This document shows positions 1-10,170 of a stretch of 64,000 nt of DNA, piece after piece. A program made the position numbers and the translations under genes. The stretch comes from Prorocentrum cordatum (lineage: Eukaryota; Sar; Dinophyceae; Prorocentrales; Prorocentraceae): positions 247,001-311,000 of the forward strand of contig CAUYUJ010017837.1 in assembly GCA_963575745.1 (NCBI GenBank), written 5' to 3'. The notes beneath the pieces are model-generated. The model was not told the DNA's origin. It saw only the letters and a list, made by a program, of their open reading frames with translations, and made no database searches. Positions within the stretch are counted from its first letter, which is position 1. Every line of letters begins with the position of its first letter.

Positions 1-91
1 GCTTCTTGTCGAAGCGATCCACCGCGCCTGCAACCTCGTTGCAGGATGCTTGACACCAGGTGTTCAGCCTGTCCTGCAACCCCTCGGCTGC

Positions 92-597
92 CATGATCAC
101 TTCGTCGAGGAACTTCGTCAGCGGGGCCCCAGGCTTACCGCAAGCCTGCATCATCTCCTTGAAGTTGTCGAGCACCTCCGCGTCGATAGTCATGACGCTG
201 GCTCTGAAGCCCGCGACGAGGATGTCGCCGACGCTGCGCTCCAGCACAAATGACACCATAGGGATGTGCACGAACGATGCGCGGAGAGAAGGATGACCTC
301 TTCGAGTGGCTGACCGATCTCATCCGTGGGATCCAGGTGGAGGAGCAGCTGAACATGGTCAAGCCGACGATCTGGAGGGCAACTGTCCCACAGGGATCGT
401 TCGTGCACATCCCTATGGGGTCATTTGTGCTGGAGCGCAGCGTCGGCGACAACCTCGTCGCGGGCTTCAGGGCCAGTGTCATGACTATCGACGCGGAGGT
501 GTTCGACAGCTTCAAGGAGATGATGCAGGCTTACGGTAACCCTTGGGCCCCGCTGACGAAGTTCCTCGACGAGGTGACGAAGGTCATCATGGCGGCG
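92..597. repeat. inverted duplication of a gene fragment (arms about 92-278 and 396-597)
   Basis: The segment ending at 278 is the reverse complement of the segment starting at 396. Matching blocks run over roughly 190 bases with scattered substitutions and a gap of about 9 bases near 100/585; similarity fades beyond 92 and 597. The spacer is about 117 bases. The right arm is the coding copy (see 277-654) and the left arm is its inverted copy, so both strands can be read in similar frames. A transcript across it could fold into a long hairpin. Confidence 0.85.
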
Positions 598-654
598 ACC
601 GACGAGTCGAAGAAAGCTGTCGGCGGCAAGGGCGCAGAGCAGAAGAAGCAGTAG
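277..654 (+). CDS. hypothetical protein, 125 aa, N-terminus disrupted by inverted duplication
   Basis: I do not recognise this protein. The frame opens with ATG at 277, inside the edge of the left inverted arm, and ends at TAG 652-654. The part from about codon 40 on has a protein-like mix of residues (GSFVHIPMGSFVLERSVGDN, then a helical stretch) and a Lys-rich tail ending in EQKKQ. The start is doubtful, because the 5' end lies at the junction created by the inverted duplication and the original gene may have begun elsewhere. No signal peptide, membrane segment or catalytic motif is visible. It is probably a fragment of a dinoflagellate-specific gene family. Confidence 0.45.
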   Translation: MRGEKDDLFEWLTDLIRGIQVEEQLNMVKPTIWRATVPQGSFVHIPMGSFVLERSVGDNLVAGFRASVMTIDAEVFDSFKEMMQAYGNPWAPLTKFLDEVTKVIMAATDESKKAVGGKGAEQKKQ

Positions 655-1001
655 GCTGCCTGAGGAAGCGGGATCGTCGATGCTCGACGCCAGGGGCGCT
701 GGGGCCAGTGGCACAGCGAACAGTTCGAACATTGGGGCTGTATTTCTTGATCTGTGTTAGCACAGGCGTTGTTGTGGACAAATGGAGAAATAATAGTGGA
801 AACACGTATGGTCGGACAACACGGTGGAACAAGCATGGTGGAACTTTACAGCCTCTGCCCCATATCCGCCCGCTCCCCCCATCCAATAGCTTCCCACCCT
901 TCGTGCCCTGCCCCGCCTGAAATCATTCGCCATTGTGGTTCAAAACTCAGGCTCCTTCATACATGCTGATTTCTACACGGTGAACTCTTCCACGCGTGGC
1001 C
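655..1001. other. no recognisable feature
   Basis: Non-coding by inspection. Short ORFs on both strands have no protein-like character, and there is no tandem repeat. Confidence 0.5.
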
Positions 1002-1658
1002 ATGTCTGCGCAGCCCAGGACTCCTCCGCATCCACCGCCGCCATCGCCACCGCCGCAGTCGGTGAACAGCGGTTTCGGCTACTACCCCTTGCCGAGGACA
1101 GCGTCGGACAGGTTGCGCGCAGGCCCCAAGAGACGCCGCCGCCCGCAGATGCAATGGTGACGGTGGTGGAGGACAGCTTGAGCGACGCCGAAGGCCCTGC
1201 GCATGAAGCCTCATGGCGTGGATATGGTGGTGCCACCCAGGAGGACCTCCAGGACAGCATGCCGCGTGGCCTGAGTTTTGCCGCCGCATACAGCGCGCCA
1301 CCGCACGCCGACGGCGGCGAGGGATTTTCAGCGGCGCATTGGGGAGACGCCAAAGACTGAGCTGCCAATGGCAACGGCAAAGTCTGATGAGGGAGGGGGT
1401 CGGAATCGGCCTCGGCGTAAGCTGACGAAGGTCGTCTACGAGAAGCGCAGGAAGTGCATTGTGCATACTTTCAAGGAGGGTGAGGTGATCCCCGACGGCC
1501 TTGACGATATCTTCCAGGGCCTGACGTCGACGTGCACCAACAAGTACTCGGCTGGCACCAAGACGAGGGCCCCGCTGGACGACAAGTACACGGTGGAATA
1601 CACGTGCGAGGAGGTTTGGGGGGCGACGTCGACCGCTTTGGAGTCCGACTCCGATTGA
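1002..1658 (+). pseudogene. hypothetical gene in pieces (frames at 1002, 1149 and 1368)
   Basis: Three stretches look coding but lie in two frames. Codons from ATG 1002 give a Pro-rich N-terminus (PPHPPPPSPPPQ) that stops at TGA 1158-1160. The +2 frame then carries an acidic Ser/Asp/Glu stretch until 1360. The original frame resumes near 1350, with ATG at 1368, and gives a basic segment (RKLTKVVYEKRRKCIVHTF) followed by a compact region ending TSTALESDSD at TGA 1656-1658. Two frame changes in 650 bases point to a decayed gene, indel errors or missed introns. No known domain is seen. The minus-strand ORF across it is an Arg-rich GC shadow. Confidence 0.35.
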
Positions 1659-1755
1659 GGCAATGGTGGATGAGGAGGCCAATTAAGGCCATGGTGGATG
1701 AGACGGCCGTCTTCTGAAGACGGCGACCGCGCATGAGTCCGACTCCGATTGAGGC
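1641..1755. repeat. 21-bp direct repeat flanking a perfect palindrome
   Basis: GAGTCCGACTCCGATTGAGGC occurs at 1641-1661 (overlapping the stop of the preceding gene) and at 1735-1755. Between the copies, 1706-1724 is a perfect hairpin, GCCGTCTTC-T-GAAGACGGC. Direct repeats around a palindrome look like a small insertion footprint or a replication-slippage product. Confidence 0.75.
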
Positions 1756-2064
1756 CACCGTGGGCATTTGCACGATGACGGCGGCCTCATTATGATGCCG
1801 TGGTGCGTATGCATGCCGACCCGCGGCGTCGAACCGACCTGTGGCGTCGTTTCGAGCCGACCTGCGGCGACCCGATTTGCCGTGGAGTGTGGCACTTGTT
1901 TCAACTCGTTTGATGGTTGCATTGGTGGGTCCGCGGTGGCTTGGAAGAAAGGTTGCTCTGAAGGGATTCACCCCTTCATCCGCTGGCGCAAAGCAGCCGG
2001 CGCCAGCCTCGCCGTCCCTGCTGGCCTCAGCCTAGTTGCCGAGGCCTCTGGCGTGGCCAAGTCA

Positions 2065-2094
2065 CTGCCTCTGGCGCGCCGCTGCCTCTGGCGC
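2065..2094 (+). repeat. two tandem copies of the CTGCCTCTGGCGC motif
   Basis: Copies at 2065-2077 and 2081-2094 separated by three bases. This is the most upstream occurrence of the short repeat that is spread, always on this strand, from about 2 to 12.1 kb. Confidence 0.8.
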
Positions 2095-2171
2095 GCCTTC
2101 CGGGGCCAAGGCGGCGTCGCGGCAGCTCGCGCCGCGACACTTGCGAGCGGAAAAAGACGTCGTCGTCATCG

Positions 2172-2328
2172 CCGCCACCGCAGTAGGCGCCATCGTGACC
2201 ACCCACATCATCAGCACAATCGGCGACGTCATGACCACCGACATCATGACCATCGTCATCGTGACTCCTGACATCATGACCACCGGCATCATGGCCATCG
2301 TCATGACGACCACCTACATCATCTCAAT
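2172..2328 (+). repeat. minisatellite built on CATCATGACCACC-like words
   Basis: Degenerate 9-18 bp periodicity (ATCATGACCA, ATCGTCATCGTGAC and similar words) abutting the 21-bp satellite. Long ORFs here (His-rich or Met/Val-rich) are repeat artefacts. Confidence 0.7.
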
Positions 2329-2336
2329 CCAGGGCC

Positions 2337-5300
2337 TCCCCTAGCAAAACTAAACGAGACCCTAGGAAAACTAAGCAGGACCATGCCAACTCTAGTTGAG
2401 ACCCTAGGACAACTAAACAGGACCTTGCCAAAAGTAAGCGAGACCCTCGGAAAAGTACACAGGACCCTGGCAAAACTAAACGAGACCCTAGGAACACTAA
2501 ACAGGACCCCACGAAAACCAAACGAGACTCTAGGACAACTAAACAGCACCCCACCAAAACTAAACGAGACCTTAGGAAAACTAAACAGGAGCCCGCCAAA
2601 ACTTAACGAGACCCTAGGACAATTATACAAGACCCTAGGACAACTAAACAAGACACGAGGACAACTAAACAGGACCCTACCACAACTAAACGAGACCCTG
2701 GGAAAACTAAACAGGACCCCAGCAAAACTAAACGAGACCCTGGGACAACTAAACAGGACCCTACCAAAACTAAACGAGACCCTCGGAAAACTAACCGGGA
2801 CCCTAGCAAACTACACGAGACCCTCGGACAACTAAACAGGACCCTCGCAACATTAAACGAGACCTTAGGAAAACGAAGCAGGACCCTAGCAGAACTAAAC
2901 GAGACCCTCGGAAAATCAAACAGGACCATAGGACAAGTGCACAGGATCTGACCAACATTAAACGAGACCCTGCCAAAACTAAACGAACCCCCTTACACAG
3001 CACCCTAGGAAAATTAAACACGACCCTACCAAAACTAAACACGACCCTTCCAATTCTAGACGGGGCCCTAGGGCAACTAAACGCGATTTTAGGAAAACTA
3101 AACAGGACCCTACCAAAACTACAAGAGACCTTGCGAACACGAAACAGGACCTTGCCAAAACTAAACGAGACCGTAAAACAACTAAACAGGACCCTAGCAA
3201 AACGAAACGAGACCCTGGAAAAATAAACAGTACCCGACCAAAACTAAACGAGACTATGGGACAACTAAACAGGACCTTACCAAAACTAAACGAGACCATA
3301 AGAAAACCAAACCAGACCCTACCAAAATTAAACGAGACCATAGGAAAACTAACCAGGACCCTATCAAAACGAAACGATACCGTAGGAAAGCTAAACATAA
3401 CCCTAGCAAAACTAAACGAGACCATAGGACAACTAAAAAGGACCCTACCAAAACTAAACGAGACCTTAGAAAAAACTACGCGGGGCCGTAGGAAAAATAA
3501 ACGAGACCCTGGGAAAACGAAACAGGACCCTGCCAGAACTAAACGAGCCCCTATGACAACTAAACAGGACCCCACCAGAACTAAACGAGTTCCTAGGAAA
3601 ACTAAACAGGACCCTGCCACAATTAAACAAGACCACGCGACAATTAAACGGGACCCTACCAACTTTAAACGAGACCCTCGGAAAACTAACCGGGACCCAA
3701 ACAAAACTAAACGAGACCCTCGGACAACTAAACAGGACCCCATCAGAAAAAACAAAAAAAACGAGGGCCTAGGACAACTAAACAAGACCTTGCCAAAACT
3801 AAGCGAGACCCTAGGCAAACTAAACAGGGCCTTAGAAAAACTCAACGAGACCCTGGGAAAACGAAACAGGACCCCAGCAAAACTAAACGAGACCCTAGGA
3901 CAACTAAACAGGACCCTAGCAAAACGAAACGAGACCCTAGGACAACTAAACAGGACCCTAGCACAATTACACGATACCATAGGAAAACTAAACAGGACCC
4001 TACCATAACTAAACAAGGCCTTAGGACAACTAAACATGACCGTGGTAGCATTAAACGGGGCCCCGGGAACATTTAACAGGATCCTAGCAAAACGAAAAGA
4101 TACCCTAGGAAAACTAAACAGGATCCCACTAACAAACATTACCATAGGAAAACCAAACAGGACCCTAGCAAAACTAAACGAGACCCTCGGAAAATTAAAC
4201 ATGACCCTACCACATCTAAACGAGACCCAAGAAACATAAACCTGACCTTAGTAAAACTACACGAGACCCTCGGACAATTAAACATGACCCTATCAACACT
4301 AAACGAGACCACTGGGAAAATAAGCAGGACCCCAGCAAAACTGAACGAGACCCTAGGACAACTAAACAGGACCTTGCCACCACTAAACGAGACCCTAGGA
4401 CAACGAAACAAAACCTTAGCACAACTAAACGAGACCCTTGGAAAATGAAACATGACCCTACCAAAACTAACGAGACCCTAGGACAAATAAACAGTACCCT
4501 AGCAGACCTAAAGGAGACCCTAGGACAACTAAGCAGGACCGTGGCACAACTAAACGAGACCTTCGGACAACTAAACATGACCCTAGCAAAACTAAACGAG
4601 ACTTTCGGAAAATTAGACAGGACCCTAGGAAACCTAAACTAGACCGTGGGAAAACTTAACAAGACCATAGGAAAACTAAACGAGACCCAAGGAAAATTTA
4701 ACAGGACCCCAGCAAAACTAAACGAGACCTTACAGACAACTAAACAGGACCCTACCAAAACTAAAGGGGACCCTCGGCAAACTCAACAGGACCGTGGCGA
4801 AACCCAACGAGACCCGCGGAAAACTAAACGTGACCCTAGCAAAACTAAACGAGACCCAAGAAACATAAACCTGACCCTAGTAAAACTACACGAGGCCCTC
4901 GGACAATTAAACATGACCCTAGCAAAACTAAACGAGACCCCAGGAATACGAACCAGGACCTCGCCACATCTAAACGAAACCCTAGGACAATTAAACAGGA
5001 CCTTGGGAAAACTAAGCGAGACTGAAGGAAAACTAAACAAGACCTTACCACAACTAAACTAGACCCTAGAAACATTAAACAGGACCAGCAACATTAAACG
5101 GGACCTTCGGACAATTAAACAGGACCCTAGCAAAACTAAACGAGACCTTAGGACAACTAAACCAGGCCCTCGCAAAATTAAACGAGACCCTTGGAATACT
5201 TAACATGACCCCGCCGAAACTATACGAGACCCTAGGAAAATTTGTCAGGCCCCTAGCACAACTAAACGAGACCATAGGAAAACTAAACATGACCCTACCA

Positions 5301-5541
5301 AAACGAAACTAGACCCTATGAAAACTAGAAATACCCCCTTACCAAAACTAATCGAGACCCTCGGAAAAGTAAGCAGTACCCCACCAAAACTAAACGGGAC
5401 CCTCGGAAAACCTAATAGGACACTCGCAAAACCAAGCGAGACCCTAGGACAACTAAACAGGACTCTACCAAAACTAAACGAGACCGCAGGAACACTAAAC
5501 AGGACCCTAGGACAACTAAACGAGACCCTAGGAAAAGTAGG
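2337..5541. repeat. 21-bp satellite array, about 3.2 kb
   Basis: The unit is 21 bases, alternating two versions: AACTAAACGAGACCCTAGGA-type and AACTAAACAGGACCCTACCA-type, i.e. a 42-bp dimer. Copies are degenerate (roughly 80-95% alike by eye). Because 21 is a multiple of three, open frames run through on both strands: a heptad K-L-N-E-T-L-G / Q-L-N-R-T-L-P on plus and V-S-F-S-F-A-R / V-L-F-S-C-P-R on minus. The longest is 407 codons at 2979-4202. These are not counted as genes. Higher-order structure is present (see findings). Confidence 0.95.
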
Positions 5542-5591
5542 CGTTCGTTGGTGTGCGTTTTCAGCTTCTCGCGCGTCTCCATGATGGCGCT

Positions 5592-5613
5592 GATCATCAT
5601 CATCATCATCATC
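5592..5613. repeat. (ATC)n microsatellite
   Basis: About seven uninterrupted ATC triplets just after the satellite ends. Confidence 0.9.
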
Positions 5614-5757
5614 AGCGGTGTCGGCTCTCAGCGCGAGTAGTTTGCCTTTCGCCCTCTTCCCGAAGCACCATTGGCAAGAGGGCAGCTGACTTGGCGACCA
5701 CGTCGCCTGCGAAGAAGGCGGCGGCGGCCTCGCCAGCCGCTGCGGCCTCTCTCGGAG

Positions 5758-5913
5758 GGCACCAACTATACGCCAACACCGATCCTGGCCCAGGATCACC
5801 CTGGGCCCATGATCGGTGTATATGCCTTCTTGCCCAAGGCAGGAGGGCGTATACACCGATCCGGGGCCCAGGGTGATCCTGGCCAGGATCGGTGTTGGTG
5901 TATAGTTGGTGCC
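5758..5913. mobile_element. foldback / MITE-like element with 68-69 bp terminal inverted repeats
   Basis: The left arm 5758-5826 (starting GGCACCAACTATAC) and the right arm 5846-5913 (ending GTATAGTTGGTGCC) are near-perfect reverse complements, with a handful of mismatches and a 19-base loop. The arms contain nested palindromes around CCAGGATC. There is no room for a transposase, so it would be non-autonomous. Ala-rich coding sequence lies on both sides in different frames (AAAASPAAAAS before, SPAAASGASPAAA after), so the element appears to have landed in a gene. No clear target-site duplication is seen. Confidence 0.75.
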
Positions 5914-8834
5914 TTCCTACTCTCCAGCCGCTGCCTCTGGCGCGTCACCAGCCGCTGCGGCCTCGCCGGCCGCTGCCTCTGGCGCGTCGCCCGCCGCTGG
6001 CTCTGGCGCTCCGCCAGCCGTCGCCTTTGGCGCGCCGCCTGCCCCGCTGTGCATCAATCAGCTCCTCGAGATGGAGAACGCGTCGACGCAGCAAGGTGCT
6101 GTCAAGGACTGGGCGCGCCAAGTGAAGGGCTACGTCGACCAGGCTTTGCTCATCTTCCTGGAGCACCGCAAGCGCGAGGTTTCCTTCGCGGTGCCCGCCC
6201 AGTGTCCTTTGATTGCGCCGTTGGCCATCACTGATGCTGCCTCTGGCGCTAACCTCGCTTCGTTTCGCGAGGTCATGGACTTCGACAACCTGGTTGCGAG
6301 CTTCTTCCGCACCAAGGAGTACGAGGCAGCGGGGGCGGTGTGGATGTTGGACCCGGTTTGCGCGGACATCGACGACGTCACCGTAAGTCAGCTCGAGGGT
6401 GCCATGAGCATCTGGTCGGAGGAGACGTTCCTCCCCTCTTCCAGGCGCGCGCCCTCGCGGCGCCCGACCTTCGACGCGCCTCCCCCCGCCTCGGTGGTCG
6501 ACGCTCAGGTCGCCCAGCGCCTTGAGCCTGGCAAGCCTGGAGCATGCTTGACAGAGCCTCTGGCCATGATCGCGGGCCGCGCGGTGGTGATCACGTGGTA
6601 TTCTGCCATGAGCGAGGCGCTCAAGGAGTCCAACGAGGACCGCGTGTGGCATCTGTTCAATCCGCGTTGTCCGTCCCCATCAGGATGCGCGCGCTGCCCG
6701 ATGCGGACGCGACCCACTTGGCGGCCCTGAGTTTTGGAGAGAAGATGTTCACTGCGAGTGCTGCCTCCGGCGCAGATAGCTTCTGGCGGTTCGCAGAAAA
6801 AGCGTGCCGCTTGACAAACGTGCGCGCCAGTCTCGCCAAATCGGAAGCAGTGGCGAAGCTGGAGGCTGCGCTGAAGGCCTACGGCCTCCAGTTCAGAGGG
6901 AAACCGTGCACCGCCGCAACTGCCGCGGCGCTGACAGGTTTGCACACTTTCGTCCTCGACAGCGCCTGCGCTTCGGCTTTCTCGCTGAGCTTCGCGAGCC
7001 TACGCTTCTCATGAAGATCGGCTTCGCATGCTCCAAAAGGGCTGTCTCTGACGACGAGGCCAGGGAACTGTTCGTTTTCATCCTGAACACTTTCCGCGCG
7101 GCCCGCCTGGCGGGCGACGCCCCGAAGGGCGAGAAACTGGCCGTGAGCCGGGTCTGCGGGCGCGATTGTAAATCGCCAGGGATGCTCCGCGCGCTTTTCA
7201 AGAAAAAGGAGCTCGTCGAGTACATTTTCCACGAGGCTTCCCTCATGCGCAAGGAACATGGGCGCAAAATGGCCGCGTTCAAAACACCTCTCCGCATCCT
7301 CCAGCGGTTCGCTGCCTCTGGCGCGGATGGGCTCGTGGCTTCGCATCGCGTGTCCGACTCAGGCGGCGGCGCCGACGGGATGGAGATATTGTTCGCGCTC
7401 CCCGTGGCTGAGTATCGGAACGCCGTGGATTGCAAGTCGAAGGCGATGATCGACGTCGCGCGGCCTCTGTGGTCGGGCGCTTTCGACGAAGAAATCGTCG
7501 AGCTTGCCAAGCAGGAGATTCAGAACAGCGCGCCTGCGTTCGCCTGGCACACGTACCTCGCCGAGACCAGCCAGGAGGTGGGTGCCAAGTACCGCGCTTT
7601 CGTGGCCGCCTGCACGGGCGGGCCGATCCCCGCCGACCCCGAGCTGGATGCAAATCTCGGCTTGTTGGGGGTGTCCGAGCTCGGGGAAGAACAACAGGAA
7701 GGGCTCGCCAAACTCCAGAAGCAGCTCAAGCTTTTTCTCGAGAACAGTGAAGTTCGTCAGTTTGCCATCTGTCGGCGCTGCCTCTGACGCGGAGTGTTCA
7801 GCGGGGCAGATGCAGAGCGTGTGGGATGCGCTCAGCCACGGGCACCGCTTCGCGAGGAAGAAGACCGACGTTCGCGCGTTCGTCCTCTCAGCGGAGCTCT
7901 TCCCGCCCAACGTCGTCAAGCAAGGCGTCAAGGCGAGGCTGTGCGAGCAGTTGGCGTGCGACGAGGCGAAGTTCAAGCGAGTCATCGAGTTCTTCTTGCA
8001 GAAGAGGCAGAAGGATGACATCCTCATCTTCCTCGACGGCAGGAGCCGCGCGAATCGCCGGGTCATTGAGACCCTCGAGGCCAAGTTGGAGTCAGGAGGC
8101 CCCCGCGCGTTCGTTGAGTGCTGGATCGTGTACGAGCAGCCAAACAAGAAGGAGGATCCGCGGTCCCCGGCCAGGGCGCACAGCTACACCAAGAACAACA
8201 GGGAGACGGCGATCTTCTCGCTGCCAGTCAAGGGCCCGCGGAAAGTGGTGCACCCTTCGGAGTTCAACGCGCGCGGCGAGTTCTCGACCGCAGACACGAC
8301 GTACAATGGCGCCACTGTGCGGCGTCTTTCCGAGCTCCCTCGCCTGAGCTACGAGACCAAGGCGAGCACCCTGGGAGGTGCATCTTGCGCTAGCGTTGAC
8401 GGCGCCAACTCGAAGATGCCGCGCCTGTAGCAGACATCGATTCGAAGGGCCACCCGTTCTCGTATAACGAGGTGAAGCCCATCAGCCTGTGGCAGACGAT
8501 CATGGGGCACCACGACGTGACCCACATCGTGGACTTCGCTCCAGGCTCTGGCGCCTTGGCTGTTGCTGCCGCTGGCGCAGTGGAGTACGAAGGCGTCGCT
8601 TGCAACGATAACCGTCGGGACTGGCTCGACTCCGTCGTGGACAGGTGCGTGATGCACAAGGCGGGCCACGAGGAGGGGCACGCGCATCAATTGGGCGGCG
8701 ACGCCGACTTCGTCGAGAAAGCTAGCAAGTATTTCAGCGGAACCATGATTGAGGCGAAACGTCTGCTGATGCCGCTGGTCGACGAGGACGGCGGGGGCGA
8801 GGAGGAGGACGAGGGCGAGGATGACGAAGAGTAG
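5914..8834 (+). pseudogene. frameshifted hypothetical gene with C-terminal methyltransferase-like domain
   Basis: A long coding stretch that stays protein-like but changes frame about four times: near 6665, 6990, 7770 and 8395. The first in-frame ATG is 6071; upstream is Ala/Ser/Pro/Gly-rich and begins at the foldback element. The middle is helical and charged (LEKxQ-type segments, SDDEARELFVFILNTFRAAR). The last part (8472-8834) has V-D-F-A-P-G-S-G followed by a G-V-A-C-N-D-N strand, like motif I and its neighbour in SAM-dependent DNA methyltransferases (D-x-F-x-G-S-G), then an acidic tail EEEDEGEDDEE. The motif IV catalytic residues are not evident. AASGA insertions occur in the locally coding frame at 6236, 6760, 7311 and 7777. 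Methyltransferase is inferred from one motif only; the rest is unrecognised. Confidence 0.5.
5930..6009 (+). repeat. cluster of GCTGCCTCTGGCGC copies in an Ala-rich leader
   Basis: Copies at 5930-5943 and 5972-5985 are exact; 5996-6009 has one change (GCTGGCTCTGGCGC). Reading: repeated A-A-S-G-A in frame with the downstream protein. Confidence 0.85.
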
Positions 8835-9344
8835 GCGACACACTGCCTCTGGCGTGCCACGACGTGTGCATTTGACGCAGCTGCCACCAGCTGCTGCACG
8901 GCGCCCCATGCTTCCTGGCCAGGGCCGGTCTTCCTCGCCCTGGTTTGACTCTGACTTTTGGCCGCCACGCGCGGAAGTCTCGTTTCGGAAAAAGTGATAT
9001 CGTCCCCGACGACTCGCCGCCTCTCCGACGACTTCCCGACGACTCCCCGACTCCGACTCTCAGACTCCCCGACTCCCGACTCCCCGACCGACTCCCCGAC
9101 TTCCCGATTTCGAGGAATGCTGCGATCTGCCTTCAATTTCCAAAGTGCCCCGTGGTCCCCGGACTGTCCATAAGGTGCTGTTGGTACTCGTTCCTCTGCT
9201 GGCAACGCTAGCGTCGGATGCCAGCGTAGTGCAAGTGCGAAGTTCAGGTGGCCTGAAAAACGCCGAAGGGCACCATCCGTAGCAATTTGATATCAAGCCC
9301 TTCCCGACGCCTTTCGCGACTCCTTCCCGACGCTTTTCCAAGCT
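8835..9344. repeat. intergenic; CCCCGACT-type octamer minisatellite
   Basis: About 9008-9113 is a degenerate run of CCGACTCC/CCCCGACT words; related CCCGACGCC words reappear at 9300-9335. One short-repeat variant (CTGCCTCTGGCG) sits at 8843-8854. The rest shows no gene. Confidence 0.7.
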
Positions 9345-9935
9345 ATGGCCCTTCAAGACGCAGAGTACTGCAATGCAGTACTCGGCGTCTTTGATCAAGG
9401 GGCCGAAGGAGGAGCCCATCATCAACAACGAGCAGAATGCCGCAGCAGCAGGATGCCGCAGCAGCAGGTGGAGGAGCCGAAGGAGCAGGAGCAGGCAGTG
9501 GAAGACGCCGCCTCTGGCGCAGAAGGTGGCGCTGCCTCTGGCGCCGAAGGTGACGAGCAGGAGGAGGGGGGGCCGAAGGAGCAGAAGAAGGCGGTGGAAG
9601 ACGCTGCCTCTGGCGCAGAAGGTGGTGCTGCCTCTGGCGCAGACGGTGGCGACTCGGCGATCTGGCAGTGGCGACAGAGGAGCGTCACCAGAAAGCTCGC
9701 CTGGATCGACATGGACTCAGACATTTGCCAGAAATTAAATGATGCGATGCATGACTACTACGCGGCCCCCCCAGGCCCTGCTGACCCTATGCCCATCGTC
9801 TACTACACTGACAAGGGTGGCACCCGCAGGTGGTGCGCGGACATGAAGACGATGACGCAGACCCGCTGTTGGCCCGACGGGGGCCGCTGGGGGGCGACGA
9901 GCAAGATTCGCCGGATCGCCTTGCTTCGAGACTAG
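9345..9935 (+). CDS. WWE-like domain protein with AASGA-repeat linker, 196 aa
   Basis: ATG at 9345, TAG at 9933-9935. Residues 1-50 are of low complexity and partly encoded by a palindrome. Residues 50-100 are an acidic Glu/Gln/Ala linker containing two copies of a block E-D-A-A-S-G-A-E-G-G-A-A-S-G-A. From about residue 105 the pattern matches a WWE domain: W-x-W, then L-A-W-I-D, I-C-Q-K-L-N-D-A, a V-x-Y strand, a Gly-Gly turn, W-C-A-D-M-K-T-M-T-Q-T and a closing S-K-I-R-R-I. WWE domains bind ADP-ribose chains or link ubiquitin/PARP machinery in known proteins. Here the domain stands alone at the C-terminus with no PARP or ligase domain. The call is by motif pattern, not alignment. The frame is intact, unusual for this window. 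Confidence 0.6.
   Translation: MALQDAEYCNAVLGVFDQGAEGGAHHQQRAECRSSRMPQQQVEEPKEQEQAVEDAASGAEGGAASGAEGDEQEEGGPKEQKKAVEDAASGAEGGAASGADGGDSAIWQWRQRSVTRKLAWIDMDSDICQKLNDAMHDYYAAPPGPADPMPIVYYTDKGGTRRWCADMKTMTQTRCWPDGGRWGATSKIRRIALLRD
9355..9391. repeat. 18-bp-arm palindrome overlapping the WWE gene start
   Basis: Arm 9355-9372 (AAGACGCAGAGTACTGCA) pairs with 9374-9391 with one mismatch and a 1-base centre. Pairing extends imperfectly outward into GGCCCTT / AAGGGGCC, giving a hairpin of about 55 bases. Confidence 0.85.
9507..9640 (+). repeat. four GCTGCCTCTGGCGC copies inside the WWE gene
   Basis: Copies at 9507-9520 (GCCGCC variant), 9531-9544, 9603-9616 and 9627-9640, arranged as two pairs 96 bases apart. 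All are in frame as A-A-S-G-A, so the pair itself has been duplicated. Confidence 0.9.
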
Positions 9936-10170
9936 CTGGGTCGTGCAAGCACGTTTTCCCGCTGGGCTCCTTTTGAGCCTTTTTGGTGCCATTGGTTGGC
10001 GCCCGCCCTGCTGCGGGAGGGGCGCCGCATAAGCGGCCAGGCTGGCCAGTTGCACGTGGCCAAAGACACCAAATGGGAGCCGGAGAAAGAGGGAAGAGGT
10101 GGAGAAAGGAGGAGGGCGAGGATTGTGGAGACCGAACGGGAGCGTTGCTTTTGAACCAAGAGGCGTTCGT
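9936..10170. other. spacer before inverted satellite
   Basis: No gene seen. It ends with AGGCGTTCGTTG, a word also found at the end of the first satellite (5550-5561), in the same orientation although the satellites are inverted. Confidence 0.5.

Noticed and set aside
957-1682. 241-codon minus-strand ORF
   Set aside because: Arg/Pro-rich GC shadow; the plus strand is the more protein-like.
2979-4202. 407-codon minus-strand ORF and similar ORFs through the satellite
   Set aside because: The 21-bp period is a multiple of three, so any frame free of stops in one unit is free in most. Both strands are open and there is no non-repeat domain.
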